Counted from the stretch's first letter, positions 1-8,992 are shown. The stretch is DNA of 64,000 nucleotides from Methylobacterium sp. Leaf104 (GCF_001422885.1 NZ_LMMZ01000023.1:249138-313137), one strand, 5' to 3'. Notes: a model not told the origin generated them from the sequence alone. Translations and numbers: made by a program.

Positions 1-1100
1 AACTGAATCACGCGCTTCGTGTAGGAATCCGGCACCGCATCCTTGCGGGCGGCCTTGACGGCCTTCTTCAAGACGGGGTTGCGCTCGGGGTCGAAGCAGG
101 CGTCGCCCTCGGCCTCGCACTGGGTGCAGGCCTTCATCACGGCGGTGAGGTGCTTGGAGACGATCTTGGAGCCGGTGACGAGGGCGGCGACCTTCTGCTC
201 CTCCTTCACCTTCCAGTCGATGTACTGCTCGATATCCGGGTGATCGATGTCGACGATGACCATCTTGGCCGCGCGCCGGGTGGTGCCGCCCGACTTGATC
301 GCGCCGGCCGCCCGGTCGCCGATCTTGAGGAAGGACATCAGGCCGGAGGACTTGCCGCCGCCGCCGAGCTTCTCGTTCTCGCCGCGCAGCAGGGAGAAGT
401 TCGATCCGGTGCCCGAGCCGTACTTGAACAGGCGCGCCTCGCGGACCCACAGGTCCATGATGCCGCCCTCGTTGACGAGGTCGTCCTGCACGCCCTGGAT
501 GAAGCAGGCATGCGGCTGCGGATGCTCGTAGGACGAGGCGGACTTCGTCAGCTCACCGGTGCGGTAATCGACGTAATAGTGGCCCTGCGCCGGGCCATCG
601 ATGCCGTAGGCCCAGTGCAGGCCGGTGTTGAACCATTGCGGCGAGTTCGGCGCCACCATCTGCCGGGCGAGCATGAAGCGCAGCTCGTCGAGGAACGCCG
701 AGGCGTCCTCCTCGGAGGTGAAGTAGCCGCCCTTCCAGCCCCAGTAGGTCCAGCAGCCGGCGAGGCGGTCGAAGACCTGCGTCGAGGAGATCTCGGAGAC
801 GTAGCGCTCGGCCTCGGGCAGTTCGGCCAGCGCGGCGAGATCCGCCTCGGAGCGCCACAGGAACGACGGCACGTCGTTCTCCTCGACCTTCTTCAGGGCC
901 GCGGGCACGCCGGCCTTGCGGAAGTACTTCTGCGCGAGCACGTCGCTGGCCACCTGGGACCAGCTTTCCGGTACCTCGATCCCGTCGAGGCGGAAGACCG
1001 TCGAACCGTCCGGGTTGCGGATCTCGCTCAGGGTCTTGCGAAAGGGGATCGTCGCGTAGGGGGATTGTCCGGCCGTGGTATGGCGCCGCTCGAACCGCAT
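1..1100 (-). CDS. nrdJ: Adenosylcobalamin-dependent (class II) ribonucleoside-diphosphate reductase, N-terminal part
   Basis: This is the first 366 residues of class II ribonucleotide reductase, which makes deoxyribonucleotides in the cytoplasm using a B12-derived radical. The gene runs off the left edge; alphaproteobacterial NrdJ is usually about 1200 aa, so roughly two thirds is missing. Visible family signs are NSPQWFNTG near residue 150, HACFIQ near 198 with the likely first redox cysteine, and GSGTGSNFS followed by a glycine-rich GGGKSSGLMSF stretch near 225-255. The ATG at 1100 is used because recognisable NrdJ sequence starts just after it. Two NrdR boxes lie 174-226 bp upstream, so repression by NrdR (gene at 24965) is likely. 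Confidence 0.95.
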   Translation of the reverse strand, partial: MRFERRHTTAGQSPYATIPFRKTLSEIRNPDGSTVFRLDGIEVPESWSQVASDVLAQKYFRKAGVPAALKKVEENDVPSFLWRSEADLAALAELPEAERYVSEISSTQVFDRLAGCWTYWGWKGGYFTSEEDASAFLDELRFMLARQMVAPNSPQWFNTGLHWAYGIDGPAQGHYYVDYRTGELTKSASSYEHPQPHACFIQGVQDDLVNEGGIMDLWVREARLFKYGSGTGSNFSLLRGENEKLGGGGKSSGLMSFLKIGDRAAGAIKSGGTTRRAAKMVIVDIDHPDIEQYIDWKVKEEQKVAALVTGSKIVSKHLTAVMKACTQCEAEGDACFDPERNPVLKKAVKAARKDAVPDSYTKRVIQ

Positions 1101-1595
1101 GGAACCTGTCTCCCGAGCCGCCTGGTAGAAGCGCGGCGCCGTGTCGAAGAATGCTGAAGGCACACGTCCGCGAACGCCGCGAAGCGCTGGAACGGGTATC
1201 GAAAATTCGGTGATCCGCCGGTGACGCGACAGCCTCGGCGATGATCCGAAGGTATGCCGGCCGGGGGTCTCACGTCAATAACTAGTGTGCCGGCTGCATG
1301 TTCCTGGCTAGATGTAGTGGGTCATGTCTTAATCCTGTGGATATCGCCGGGCGGTTCGTAAGTGCCCTTTCGGCATGGCGGATTCCGACGCGAAAAATTT
1401 TCTCCCCACAGGGTGCACCCGGCGCTGCACCGGTTGGGCCATGGTTAATGCCGGCGGTGTGGGATTTCCGCCGCATTCGCTGCCGGCCCGTCGCGTCGCG
1501 GAGCCGCCGCGCGACTGGACTTCGGGGATGCGCCTCACCATAGTCCGCGCCGATACTCGATGGCGGGGCGCGGGCGCCCCATTCAGGCGAACGCG
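1101..1595. other. Intergenic region between nrdJ and the NDUFA12-like gene
   Basis: About 495 bp divergent region holding promoters for both flanking genes. The only specific element I can support is the pair of NrdR boxes at 1274-1319. No convincing cobalamin riboswitch was seen on the nrdJ strand. The open frames here show no protein family signal. Confidence 0.6.
1274..1319 (-). promoter_or_regulatory. Tandem NrdR boxes upstream of nrdJ
   Basis: Two 14-bp elements resemble the NrdR box (consensus about CACTATATATAGTG). The distal box is at 1306-1319 (GGCTAGATGTAGTG). The other, at 1274-1287, reads CACTAGTTATTGAC on the minus strand. Each matches at about 10 of 14 positions, counting W positions. 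Their centres are 32 bp apart, three helical turns, which is the spacing known for NrdR box pairs in front of ribonucleotide reductase genes. The matches are imperfect; the spacing is the stronger argument. Confidence 0.7.
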
Positions 1596-2012
1596 ATGGC
1601 TCTCAAGGACACGCTCCTGCGGATCTTCACCTGGTGGAACGGGCAGACGATGTCGCTCGCGCTCTACACAGCGCGCAGCGGACAGCGCGTCGGCACGGAC
1701 GATCTCGGCAACGTCTATTACCGCGCTCAGGGACCGCTGATCGACCGCTCGGTGGGCACTGAGCGGCGCTGGGTGGTCTATAACGGCTATGCCGATGCCT
1801 CGAAGGTGCCGCCGGGCTGGCGCGCCTGGCTCTGCCACAACGGCGACGTGCCCCCGAGCGAGCAGGACTACGTCCCGCGCGCCTGGCAGAAGCCCCACGT
1901 GGAGAATCTCACCGGCACCAGCGGCGCCTACCGGCCGCGCGGCTCGCAGCTGAACGTCGGCCAGCGCCCCGCCGCCACCGGCGACTACGTGCCCTGGAGC
2001 CCGGGCAACTGA
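1596..2012 (+). CDS. NADH:ubiquinone oxidoreductase NDUFA12-family subunit
   Basis: A 138-aa soluble protein of the NDUFA12 (B17.2) family, an accessory subunit of respiratory complex I shared by alphaproteobacteria and mitochondria. Family signs are the N-terminal LRIFTWWNG, the DDLGNVYY motif near residue 32, RRWVVYNGYADASKVPPGW near 55-75, and W-C-H/P-rich motifs after it. I start at 1596 (MALKDTLLRIF) because the preceding in-frame residues from 1560 are arginine/proline noise. It is followed after 107 bp by the DUF2155 gene, a pairing common in Rhizobiales. It lies outside any nuo operon, as usual for this subunit. Confidence 0.9.
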   Translation: MALKDTLLRIFTWWNGQTMSLALYTARSGQRVGTDDLGNVYYRAQGPLIDRSVGTERRWVVYNGYADASKVPPGWRAWLCHNGDVPPSEQDYVPRAWQKPHVENLTGTSGAYRPRGSQLNVGQRPAATGDYVPWSPGN

Positions 2013-2119
2013 GGGCAGGGCTCCCGATCGGGGCCGGCCCTTTTTCCACCAATCTTCGCGCGCTTAAGAACACCTCGCGTCGTCGTGCCCGCCCGGGGCG
2101 CCAGCGAGGAGGGTCGCCC

Positions 2120-2797
2120 GTGAGCCACAGCACAGCAGGATCGTCTCGCTCCGTGATCAAGCGCCTCCTCCTCGCGTCGGTCGCGATCGGCCTGTGCAGC
2201 CTCCCGGCGGCCGCCGACAAGATCAAGAACCCGACCGCGGTGTTCTCGGGCCTCGACAAGATCACCGGCCGCATCGTCTCCTTCGAGGTCGCGGTGGACG
2301 AGACGGTCCAGTTCGGCGCGCTGCAACTGACGCCGCGGGTCTGCTACAGCCGCCCGCCGACCGAGAGCCCGAAGACCACCGGCTTCCTCGAGGTCGACGA
2401 GGTCACCCTCGACAACAAGTACCGCCGCATCTTCACCGGGTGGATGTTCGCCGCCAGCCCGGGCCTGCACGCGATCGAGCATCCGATCTACGACGTCTGG
2501 CTCGTCGATTGTAAGGGTGGTTCCGACGTCATCGCCGAGGCCCGCGAGCAGGAGGACATGCCCGCCATGGCCGCGAAGCCGGAGAAGACCCGGCGCCCGA
2601 AGAGCGGCCAGGACGCGACGCGCACCGCCCAGCAGGTCAACCCGAACGGCCAGGTGGATGTCGAGGCGCCCCGCGGCGTCCCGGTCCAGCCCAAGCAGAA
2701 GCCTTCGCGCAAGTTCTTCCCGTCGAACGAGGGACCCGCCCCGGCTCCGCCGCCGCAGCAGCAGCCGCAATCGCTGTTCGACGCGCTGTTCCGCTAG
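2120..2797 (+). CDS. DUF2155 family secreted protein
   Basis: A 225-aa exported protein. Residues 1-32 look like a signal peptide (basic, then LLLASVAIGL, ending in PAAAD). The DUF2155 domain covers about 45-132 and includes the family's FSGLDKITGRI, a cysteine near 75 (RVCYSRPP), FTGWMFAASPGLHAIEHPIYDVWLVDC and a second cysteine near 130; the two cysteines could form a disulfide. The tail is rich in Pro, Gln and Lys. Function is unknown; the family is nearly confined to alphaproteobacteria and usually sits beside aat or the NDUFA12 gene, as here. It is convergent with aat, with 19 bp between stop codons. Confidence 0.88.
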   Translation: MSHSTAGSSRSVIKRLLLASVAIGLCSLPAAADKIKNPTAVFSGLDKITGRIVSFEVAVDETVQFGALQLTPRVCYSRPPTESPKTTGFLEVDEVTLDNKYRRIFTGWMFAASPGLHAIEHPIYDVWLVDCKGGSDVIAEAREQEDMPAMAAKPEKTRRPKSGQDATRTAQQVNPNGQVDVEAPRGVPVQPKQKPSRKFFPSNEGPAPAPPPQQQPQSLFDALFR

Positions 2798-2816
2798 AAC
2801 GGGCCCGCGTCGCACT

Positions 2817-3485
2817 CTAGCCATGGGCCAGCGCATCCAGGGCCTGCTGCCCGCGCACGGACCCGTCGCCCGGCCACACGTTCCAGTCCGCCGGCAGGAC
2901 GATCGCCTCGGCCAGACGTCGCTTGTAGACGTGGCGCGGCAGTTCCTCGGCCCCGAACTGCATCAAATGGTCGGTCACGAACTGCGTGTCGGCGAGGCGG
3001 TAGCCGCCCGCGCGCAGGCGGGCCACGAGGTGCACCAGGGCCACCTTCGAGGCGTCGCGCACGGTGTGGAACATGCTCTCCCCGAAGAAGGCGGCCCCGA
3101 GGGAGACGCCGTAGAGGCCGCCGACCCGGTGTCCGTCGAGGAATACCTCCACCGTGTGGGCGTGCCCGGCATCGAACAGGGCTCCGTAGAGTTCGCGAAT
3201 TCGGCCGTTGATCCATGTCCGCTCGGCATCGCCCCGCGGCGCGGCGCAGCCGGCGATGACCGCATCGAAATCCCGGTCGGTCCGAACCTCGAACACGTCC
3301 GAGCGCACCGTGCGGGCGAGCCGCTTGGCGACGTGGAAGCCATCGAGGGGCAGGACGCCCCGCGCCCGCGGCTCGACCCAGTAGATGGCCGGGTCGTCGG
3401 CATCCTCCGCCATGGGAAAGATGCCGGCCGCATACGCCTTCAGCAGGATCTCGGGCGTGATCTCGACGCGGTCGCCATCGTACAT
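2817..3485 (-). CDS. aat: Leucyl/phenylalanyl-tRNA--protein transferase
   Basis: A 222-aa cytoplasmic enzyme that moves Leu or Phe from aminoacyl-tRNA to N-terminal Lys/Arg of proteins, marking them for ClpS/ClpAP (N-end rule). The diagnostic core is present: [14 protein letters not shown] near residue 15, [12 protein letters not shown] near 38, [18 protein letters not shown] near 130, a conserved SK in the next turn, and DTQFVTDHL near 175. The start at 3485 ([12 protein letters not shown]) is chosen over an upstream frame to 3689, which overlaps the neighbouring gene and shows no conserved residues. Length is normal for the family. Confidence 0.95.
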   Translation of the reverse strand: MYDGDRVEITPEILLKAYAAGIFPMAEDADDPAIYWVEPRARGVLPLDGFHVAKRLARTVRSDVFEVRTDRDFDAVIAGCAAPRGDAERTWINGRIRELYGALFDAGHAHTVEVFLDGHRVGGLYGVSLGAAFFGESMFHTVRDASKVALVHLVARLRAGGYRLADTQFVTDHLMQFGAEELPRHVYKRRLAEAIVLPADWNVWPGDGSVRGQQALDALAHG

Positions 3486-3571
3486 GGTCCGATTTTGAAG
3501 CGGCGCCGCACGGAAGGCCAGAGGCAGGCAGGTCGCATGGCCGTCCGAAGACACGAAAAAGGCCAGACGCG

Positions 3572-3600
3572 AAAAAGGGCGAGGCCTCGCGGCCCCGCCC
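3572..3600 (-). terminator. Rho-independent terminator after the 3625-3957 gene
   Basis: A near-perfect GC hairpin at 3577-3600 (GGGCGAGGCC, loop TCGC, GGCCCCGCCC) is followed on the minus strand by five T. It sits just after the stop of the small secreted protein and before aat, separating the two transcription units. Confidence 0.75.
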
Positions 3601-3624
3601 TCGCATCCCGGATCCGGATACCGC

Positions 3625-3957
3625 TCAGAAGTTCGGGCCGCCCGAAGTGGTGCCGAGGTTCGGAACGATCCGGTTCGGCTGCTCGGCATTTCCGCCCTTC
3701 GCCGAGTCCTCGAAGATCGCCTCGCGGTTGGTGGTGTAGGGTGCCTCGACCACGGAGCCCGTCACGTCCATGTCGAGCCGGCCGTCGGCGTTGCGATAGC
3801 CGCCATAGACCGACGGGTTGTCGATCGGGCCACGGGTCGTGCCGCCGGCCTGCGGGAAGGCCCGCTCGGGCTGGCCGACATTGCCGGACGGCGACTGCGC
3901 GAGGGCGGCCGAGGCGATCAGGGACGCGGCAACGAAGGTGAGCGTGAAGGTGCGCAT
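3625..3957 (-). CDS. Small secreted protein, paralogue of the 4393-4701 gene
   Basis: A 110-aa protein with a clear signal peptide ([21 protein letters not shown]) and a short, polar, Gly/Pro/Asn-rich mature part without cysteines. I recognise no named family. Its closest visible relative is the next gene upstream (4393-4701): both share [12 protein letters not shown] after the cleavage site, then [15 protein letters not shown], and near the end DSAKGGNA and TSGGP. The middle ([16 protein letters not shown]...) differs. It has its own terminator. The mature chain is probably disordered and periplasmic or extracellular; function unknown. Confidence 0.8.
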   Translation of the reverse strand: MRTFTLTFVAASLIASAALAQSPSGNVGQPERAFPQAGGTTRGPIDNPSVYGGYRNADGRLDMDVTGSVVEAPYTTNREAIFEDSAKGGNAEQPNRIVPNLGTTSGGPNF

Positions 3958-4392
3958 GGAAGTCTTTCGGACGTTCGATCGTTAGGAAAATTCGGTCGCT
4001 GGTGGAGAGAGGCTCGCTGGGCCGCGAAGCCGAAACCGTCTCCGCCCGACCGACGTGGTGGAAGAAGTCCTGACCGAACAAAGCGTTCCGGAAGGTCCTT
4101 TGCTGGCAATCGGTCGCAGCGTGACGCCCTGGAAGAGTCTGAGATCATTCCCATGCGCCCGGCGATCGCCCTCGAAAAGCTCAGTTTGGAACCGTGCGAC
4201 CGAGGCTTGACCGCAAAAAGATACCGCTCAGCTCATGGTCGCAGTCATTCACGCGCAACTCGGTTGTGCGCAATCGCACATCCGGTACCCGGCATGGGTC
4301 GTTGATTCAGTGAGATCAAGAAAAAAGCCGGCCCGTTTCGGGGCCGGCTTCGTGGGGTCGTCGATCGTGGCAGGGCGGAACCGGCCTTGCGC
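3958..4392. other. Intergenic region between the two secreted-protein paralogues
   Basis: About 435 bp. It contains the terminator of the upstream paralogue (4321-4350) and presumably the promoter of the downstream one. No gene is supported on either strand; the open frames are arginine/proline-rich shadows. Confidence 0.55.
4321..4350 (-). terminator. Rho-independent terminator after the 4393-4701 gene
   Basis: A perfect 10-bp stem, AAGCCGGCCC (4325-4334) and GGGCCGGCTT (4341-4350) with a 6-nt loop, is followed on the minus strand by a run of six T. It lies 43 bp past the stop codon of the secreted protein. Confidence 0.85.
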
Positions 4393-4701
4393 TCAGCGGG
4401 CGGGGCCGCCGGAAGTGCTGCCGGTGTTCGGGACGCCGCGGTTTGTGTCGTTGGCGTTGCCGCCCTTGGCCGAGTCGATCGCGCCGGCGCCAGGGACCAT
4501 GCCGCGCTCGCCGACCGGCGCCGTCGCGGCACCCGGGTTCGGGGCCATGTCGCGGGTCGAGGGATTGTCGATCGGACCGCGGGTGGTCCCGCCGGCCTGC
4601 GGCACGGCCCGCTCGGGCTGGCCGACATTGCCGGACGGCGACTGGGCAAGGGCGGGACCGGCGAGGAGAAGGCCGGCGAGGAGAGGGATCGTCAGGCGCA
4701 C
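4393..4701 (-). CDS. Small secreted protein, paralogue of the 3625-3957 gene
   Basis: A 102-aa protein with signal peptide VRLTIPLLAGLLLAGPALAQ. The mature part starts [18 protein letters not shown], as in its downstream paralogue, and ends in an equivalent [10 protein letters not shown]... TSGGPAR. The central segment (DMAPNPGAATAPVGERGM) is unrelated to that of the other copy. The GTG at 4701 is the start: it opens directly on the signal peptide and AAGGA lies about 11 bp upstream, while no in-frame ATG fits. Function unknown. The pair looks like a tandem duplication with a diverged centre. Confidence 0.78.
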   Translation of the reverse strand: MRLTIPLLAGLLLAGPALAQSPSGNVGQPERAVPQAGGTTRGPIDNPSTRDMAPNPGAATAPVGERGMVPGAGAIDSAKGGNANDTNRGVPNTGSTSGGPAR

Positions 4702-4808
4702 GGGAGAGTCGTTCCTTCGAATGCGGCTCGGCCGATGCGGAACACACCGCCGAGCCTGTGAGAACGCAGGGAAACGGGTGTGCGCCCGCCCTGTTCCTCC
4801 CCTGACGC

Positions 4809-6164
4809 TCAGGGCTCGTCGAGGCCGCCGTCGGCGAGGAATCCCTCGAGCCAGTGGATGTCGTAGTCCCCGTTCTGCACATCCGGGTTGCGCACGAGGG
4901 TGCGGAACAGCGGCAGCGTGGTGTCGACGCCGTCGACCACGAACTCGTCCAGCGCCCGGCGCAGGCGCATCAGGCATTCGTTGCGGGTGCGCCCGTGCAC
5001 GATGAGCTTGCCGATCAGCGAATCGTAGTTCGGCGGGATCCTGTAGCCCTGGAACACCGCCGAATCGACCCGGACACCAAGGCCGCCGGGCGGATGGAAG
5101 TAGGTGATCAGGCCGGGCGACGGACGGAAGGTCGCCGGATGCTCGGCATTGATCCGGCACTCGATGGCGTGCCCCTCGACCCTGATCTCGTCCTGCGTCA
5201 TCGACAGCGGCAGGCCGGCGGCGACGCGGATCTGCTCGTTCACGAGGTCGATCCCGGTGATCATCTCGGTGACCGGATGCTCGACCTGAATGCGGGTGTT
5301 CATCTCGATGAAGTAGAAGTTCCCGTCCTCGTAGAGGAACTCTACGGTTCCGGCGCCGAGATACTGCAGTTCCTGCATCGCGCGGGCGCAGATCCCACCG
5401 ATCTCGGCCCGCATCTCGGCGTTGAGGGCCGGCGAACCGCCTTCCTCCCAGACTTTCTGGTGCCGGCGCTGGAGCGAGCAGTCGCGCTCGGCGAGGTGTA
5501 CCGCGTTGCCGCGCCCGTCGCCGAGCACCTGCACCTCGATGTGGCGCGGCTTCTCCAGGTACTTCTCCAGGTAGACCGCATCGTCGCCGAAGGCCGCCTT
5601 GGCCTCGGTGCGGGCCATGCCCAGGGCCTGTTCCAGATCGGCCTCGCTGCGGGCCACCTTCATGCCGCGGCCGCCGCCGCCGGAGGCCGCCTTGACCAGG
5701 ACCGGGTAGCCGATCTCGGCGGCGATCCGCTTGGCCTCCTCGGGATCCTCGACGCCGCCCTCGGAGCCGGGCACGCAGGGGATGCCCAGGCGCTTGGCGG
5801 TGCGCTTGGCCTCGATCTTGTCGCCCATGATGCGGATGTGCTCCGCCTTGGGACCGATGAAGCCGATGTTGTGGTGGGCCAGCACCTCGGCGAACCGGGC
5901 GTTCTCGGAGAGGAAGCCGTAGCCCGGATGGACCGCGTCGGCGCCGGTGATCTCGCAGGCGGCGATGATCGAGGGGATGTTGAGGTAGCTGTCGCGGGCC
6001 GCCGGCGGCCCGATGCAGACGCTCTCGTCGGCGAGGCGCACGTGCATGGCATCGGCATCGGCTGTGGAGTGGACCGCCACCGTGGCGATCCCGAGTTCCT
6101 TGGCCGCACGCAGGATGCGCAGGGCGATCTCGCCCCGGTTGGCAATCAGGATCTTGTCGAACAT
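4809..6164 (-). CDS. accC: Acetyl-CoA carboxylase, biotin carboxylase subunit
   Basis: A 451-aa ATP-dependent enzyme that carboxylates biotin on AccB, the first half-reaction of malonyl-CoA synthesis for fatty acids. It has the N-terminal domain opening ([17 protein letters not shown]), an ATP-grasp domain with the GGGGRGMKV loop near residue 160-168, the catalytic [14 protein letters not shown] region near 285-302, and the C-terminal lid domain. The start at 6164 is preferred over 6182 because similarity begins there and because 6182 would overlap accB's stop. It lies 14 bp downstream of accB, as one operon. Confidence 0.97.
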   Translation of the reverse strand: MFDKILIANRGEIALRILRAAKELGIATVAVHSTADADAMHVRLADESVCIGPPAARDSYLNIPSIIAACEITGADAVHPGYGFLSENARFAEVLAHHNIGFIGPKAEHIRIMGDKIEAKRTAKRLGIPCVPGSEGGVEDPEEAKRIAAEIGYPVLVKAASGGGGRGMKVARSEADLEQALGMARTEAKAAFGDDAVYLEKYLEKPRHIEVQVLGDGRGNAVHLAERDCSLQRRHQKVWEEGGSPALNAEMRAEIGGICARAMQELQYLGAGTVEFLYEDGNFYFIEMNTRIQVEHPVTEMITGIDLVNEQIRVAAGLPLSMTQDEIRVEGHAIECRINAEHPATFRPSPGLITYFHPPGGLGVRVDSAVFQGYRIPPNYDSLIGKLIVHGRTRNECLMRLRRALDEFVVDGVDTTLPLFRTLVRNPDVQNGDYDIHWLEGFLADGGLDEP

Positions 6165-6178
6165 GGGTGCGGCCCTGC

Positions 6179-6658
6179 TCACTCGATGACGAGGAGGGGT
6201 TCGCCGAACTCGACGGGCTGGCCGTCCTCGACGAAGACGGCGGTGACGGTACCGGCGCGGGGCGCGAGGATCTCGTTGAAGGTCTTCATTGCCTCGATGA
6301 GCAGGAGCTTGTCGCCCGCCGCGACCGTCGAGCCGACATCGACGAACAGCTTCGCCTCCGGCGACGGCCGACGATAGGCGGTGCCCACCATCGGGGAGGG
6401 GACCGAGCCGGGATGTCCGGCGCCGGCCTTGCGGTCGAGGCCGCCGCCGGGACCGGGGACCGGGGCAGCGACGGCGGCCATCGCGGGAGCCGGAGCCGGC
6501 GCGGGAGCCGCCACCTGCACCTGGACCGCCTCGATGCGGCGGGCGACGCGGATGCGCAGATCCCCCTTCTCGACCTCGATCTCGCTGAGATCGGTCTCGT
6601 TGATGAGCTTGGCGAGCTCGCGGACGAGCTCCGGATCGAAGGGGTCGTTCTTGGACAT
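6179..6658 (-). CDS. accB: Acetyl-CoA carboxylase, biotin carboxyl carrier protein
   Basis: A 159-aa carrier that takes CO2 on a biotinylated lysine between AccC and the carboxyltransferase. Residues 1-45 form the usual N-terminal segment ([20 protein letters not shown]), 48-85 a long Pro/Ala/Gly linker, and 85-159 the biotinyl domain with the acceptor lysine in EAMKTFNEI near residue 125. The residue after the lysine is Thr rather than the more common Met. The start at 6658 is supported by AAGGAG six bases upstream. An in-frame ATG at 6673 is the alternative. Confidence 0.96.
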   Translation of the reverse strand: MSKNDPFDPELVRELAKLINETDLSEIEVEKGDLRIRVARRIEAVQVQVAAPAPAPAPAMAAVAAPVPGPGGGLDRKAGAGHPGSVPSPMVGTAYRRPSPEAKLFVDVGSTVAAGDKLLLIEAMKTFNEILAPRAGTVTAVFVEDGQPVEFGEPLLVIE

Positions 6659-6787
6659 CGGCTCCTTGGGCATCGGCTCGGTCGTCTTCAGGTCAGGCGC
6701 AGGGCGCGGCTCGTGTCGCTCGGAGATGTCGACGCCGCGCGGAACACGCAAGGCGGCGTCGGCTCGGATCTTCGTTGAAGGGTCGGC

Positions 6788-7591
6788 TCAGCAGCTGGCG
6801 TGGCCGCACTGGCGGACGTCGGTGATCGTCTTGCGGATCGGCTCGATGCCGACGGCGCCGGGGATGATCTCGTCGCCGATGATGAAGGCGGGCGTGCCCG
6901 ACAGGCCGAGCTTGTCGCCGAGGCCGACATTCTCGGAGAGGGCGGCCTTCACCTCGGGACCCTGCGCGTCCTTCGTCAGGCGGGCGACGTCGAGGCCCAT
7001 CTCCTTGCCCACGGCCAGCGCCCGCTCACCGTTCACCCGGCCCTTCGACTCGAGGAGCTTGGTGTGGAATTCGAAGATCTTGTCGCCCTTGAGCTGCTGC
7101 TTGGCGGCGAGGGCGATCTTGCTCGCCTCGAGGGATTCGGCGCCGAGCACGGGGAAATCCTTGAGCACCACGCGCAGCTTCGGGTCGCCCTTGATCAGGG
7201 CCTGGATGTCCGTGAGCGCCTTGCGGCAATAGCCGCAATTGTAGTCGAAGAACTCGACCAGCGTGACGTCGCCGTTCGGGTTGCCCGCGACGACGCCGTG
7301 GGGCGAGTTGACCAGCGCCTCGCGGGATTCCTTGAGGGCCGCCGACTGCGCCAGCTTCTGGGTCTCCTGCTGGCGGCGCTCGCCCTCGGCGATCGCCTCC
7401 TGCAGCACCTCGGGGTTCCTGACGAGGTAGTCCTTGATGATCCCCTCGATCGCCTGGCGCTGCGGATCCGAGAAGACGGCGGCCGGGGCGGTCTGGCCCG
7501 GCGTGGTCTGGGTCGGGGTGGTCTGCGCCACCGCGGCGCCGAGGGTGCCGGCGAGGATCGTCGCGGAGAGCAGGGAACGGAAGAGAGGCAT
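6788..7591 (-). CDS. DsbA/Com1-family periplasmic thiol oxidoreductase
   Basis: A 267-aa exported thioredoxin-fold protein likely to form or shuffle disulfides in periplasmic proteins. Signal peptide about 1-24 (RSLLSATILAGTLGAAVAQ); a Thr/Gln/Pro linker; a helical leader (YLVRNPEVLQEAI); then the DsbA domain with EFFDYNCGYC, whose CGYC active site lies near residue 120, and the cis-proline motif SGTPAF near 235. The chain ends in CGHASC, an extra cysteine pair that could form a structural disulfide. ATG 7591 is chosen because it opens on the signal peptide; in-frame sequence from 7657 is arginine-rich. Confidence 0.9.
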   Translation of the reverse strand: MPLFRSLLSATILAGTLGAAVAQTTPTQTTPGQTAPAAVFSDPQRQAIEGIIKDYLVRNPEVLQEAIAEGERRQQETQKLAQSAALKESREALVNSPHGVVAGNPNGDVTLVEFFDYNCGYCRKALTDIQALIKGDPKLRVVLKDFPVLGAESLEASKIALAAKQQLKGDKIFEFHTKLLESKGRVNGERALAVGKEMGLDVARLTKDAQGPEVKAALSENVGLGDKLGLSGTPAFIIGDEIIPGAVGIEPIRKTITDVRQCGHASC

Positions 7592-7741
7592 ACGTCCTCG
7601 CGGGGCGGGACCGGTCAGGCGTGGGCCGGCCATCAGGGATCGTCGTCGGTGCGACATGCGGTTAGCGGCCGGGTTAGGCGTTTTCGCGGCGGCCGGTCAA
7701 TCACCGAATGGTGGGTTTGGCCCCGGCCCGGCGCAGCGGCT

Positions 7742-8932
7742 ATGACGGAGCCGATGAACCAGCCGCCGATCCTCTCCCCGAACCTGCCCTCCGAGCGTGC
7801 GGCCCGCGTCGCCCCGTTCCTCGCCATGGACGTGATGTCCGCCGCCGCCGCCCGCGAGGCGCGCGGGGAGGGCGTCGTCCACATGGAGGTCGGACAGCCC
7901 TCCGCGCCGGCACCGCGCGCCGTGATCGCATCGGCGCAGGCGGCCCTCGCGACCGGCGCCCTGCCTTACACCCAGGCCCTCGGGCTTCCGGCCCTGCGCG
8001 AGCGCATCGCCCGCCACTATGCCGACACCTACGGGGTCACGGTCTCACCGAGCCGGATCGTCGTGACCACCGGCTCCTCGGCGGGGTTCGTGCTCGCTTT
8101 CCTCGGCCTGTTCGACGCCGGTGCCCGCATCGCGATCCCACAGCCGGGCTACCCGGCCTATCGGAGCCTGCTCAACGCCCTCGACCTCGTGCCCGCCCCC
8201 CTGATGCTGCAGGACGCCGACCGCTTCGCCCCGACCGGCGCCGCCCTCCGGGCCCTGCACGAGCGGGAGGGCCTGTCCGGCATCCTGGTGATGAGCCCGG
8301 CCAACCCGTCCGGCACCGTGATCGAGCCGGCGCGCCTCGCCGACCTCTGCGCCACGGCCCGTGCCCTCAACCTGCGATTCATCTCGGACGAGATCTATCA
8401 CGGGCTCGCCTACGGCGTGCCGACCGAGACGGCCCTGCGCTGCGACGACGATGCGATCGTCATCAACTCGTTCTCGAAGACCTGGTGCATGACGGGCTGG
8501 CGCATCGGCTGGATGGTGGTGCCGGACTGGCTGGTCCGGCCCGTCGAGCGGCTCGCGCAGAACCTCTACATCTCGGCGCCCTACCTCTCGCAGGTCGCCG
8601 CCCTCGCGGCCTTCGACGCGGTGGAGGAGGTCGAGGCCGTGCGGGCCGGCTACGCCGCCAACCGCGCCCTGCTCCTCGATGCCTTCCCGGCCCTCGGCCT
8701 CGGGCGGACGCACCCGGCCGACGGGGCCTTCTACCTCTACGCCGACGTCTCCAACCTCACCGACGACTCCGTCGCCTTCTGCCGGCGCATGCTCGACGAG
8801 GCGGGCGTCGCGGCGACACCGGGACTCGATTTCGACGGCCGGGACGGTGGCCACCACGTCCGGTTCTCGTTCGCCGGCTCGACGGCCGATTGCGTCGACG
8901 CAGTCCGGCGCCTCAAGGGCTGGCTGCGCTGA
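7742..8932 (+). CDS. Class I/II PLP-dependent aminotransferase
   Basis: A 396-aa fold-type I aminotransferase of the aspartate aminotransferase superfamily; the substrate cannot be told from sequence. Visible: YTQALGLPALRERIARHY near residue 78, the PLP-phosphate region TTGSSAGF, SPANPSGTV near 185, SDEIYHGLAYG near 217, and the Schiff-base lysine in SFSKTWCMTGWRIGW near 245. The frame is open well upstream; ATG 7742 or the ATG four codons later are the plausible starts. It is monocistronic, divergent from the DsbA-like gene and convergent with rne. Confidence 0.9.
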   Translation: MTEPMNQPPILSPNLPSERAARVAPFLAMDVMSAAAAREARGEGVVHMEVGQPSAPAPRAVIASAQAALATGALPYTQALGLPALRERIARHYADTYGVTVSPSRIVVTTGSSAGFVLAFLGLFDAGARIAIPQPGYPAYRSLLNALDLVPAPLMLQDADRFAPTGAALRALHEREGLSGILVMSPANPSGTVIEPARLADLCATARALNLRFISDEIYHGLAYGVPTETALRCDDDAIVINSFSKTWCMTGWRIGWMVVPDWLVRPVERLAQNLYISAPYLSQVAALAAFDAVEEVEAVRAGYAANRALLLDAFPALGLGRTHPADGAFYLYADVSNLTDDSVAFCRRMLDEAGVAATPGLDFDGRDGGHHVRFSFAGSTADCVDAVRRLKGWLR

Positions 8933-8992
8933 AAACGCGAAACGGGGCAGGCGCGACGCCCACCCCGCTTCCCGTCGATCCCTCAGGGACGA

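Noticed and set aside
1101..1270. A cobalamin riboswitch in front of the B12-dependent nrdJ
   Set aside because: I did not find the conserved B12-box or the stem pattern on the minus strand; the NrdR boxes explain the control better.
8944..8966. Hairpin GGGG...GCG-CGA-CGC...CCCC after the aminotransferase gene
   Set aside because: The stem has an internal loop and no T tract, so it was not listed as a terminator.
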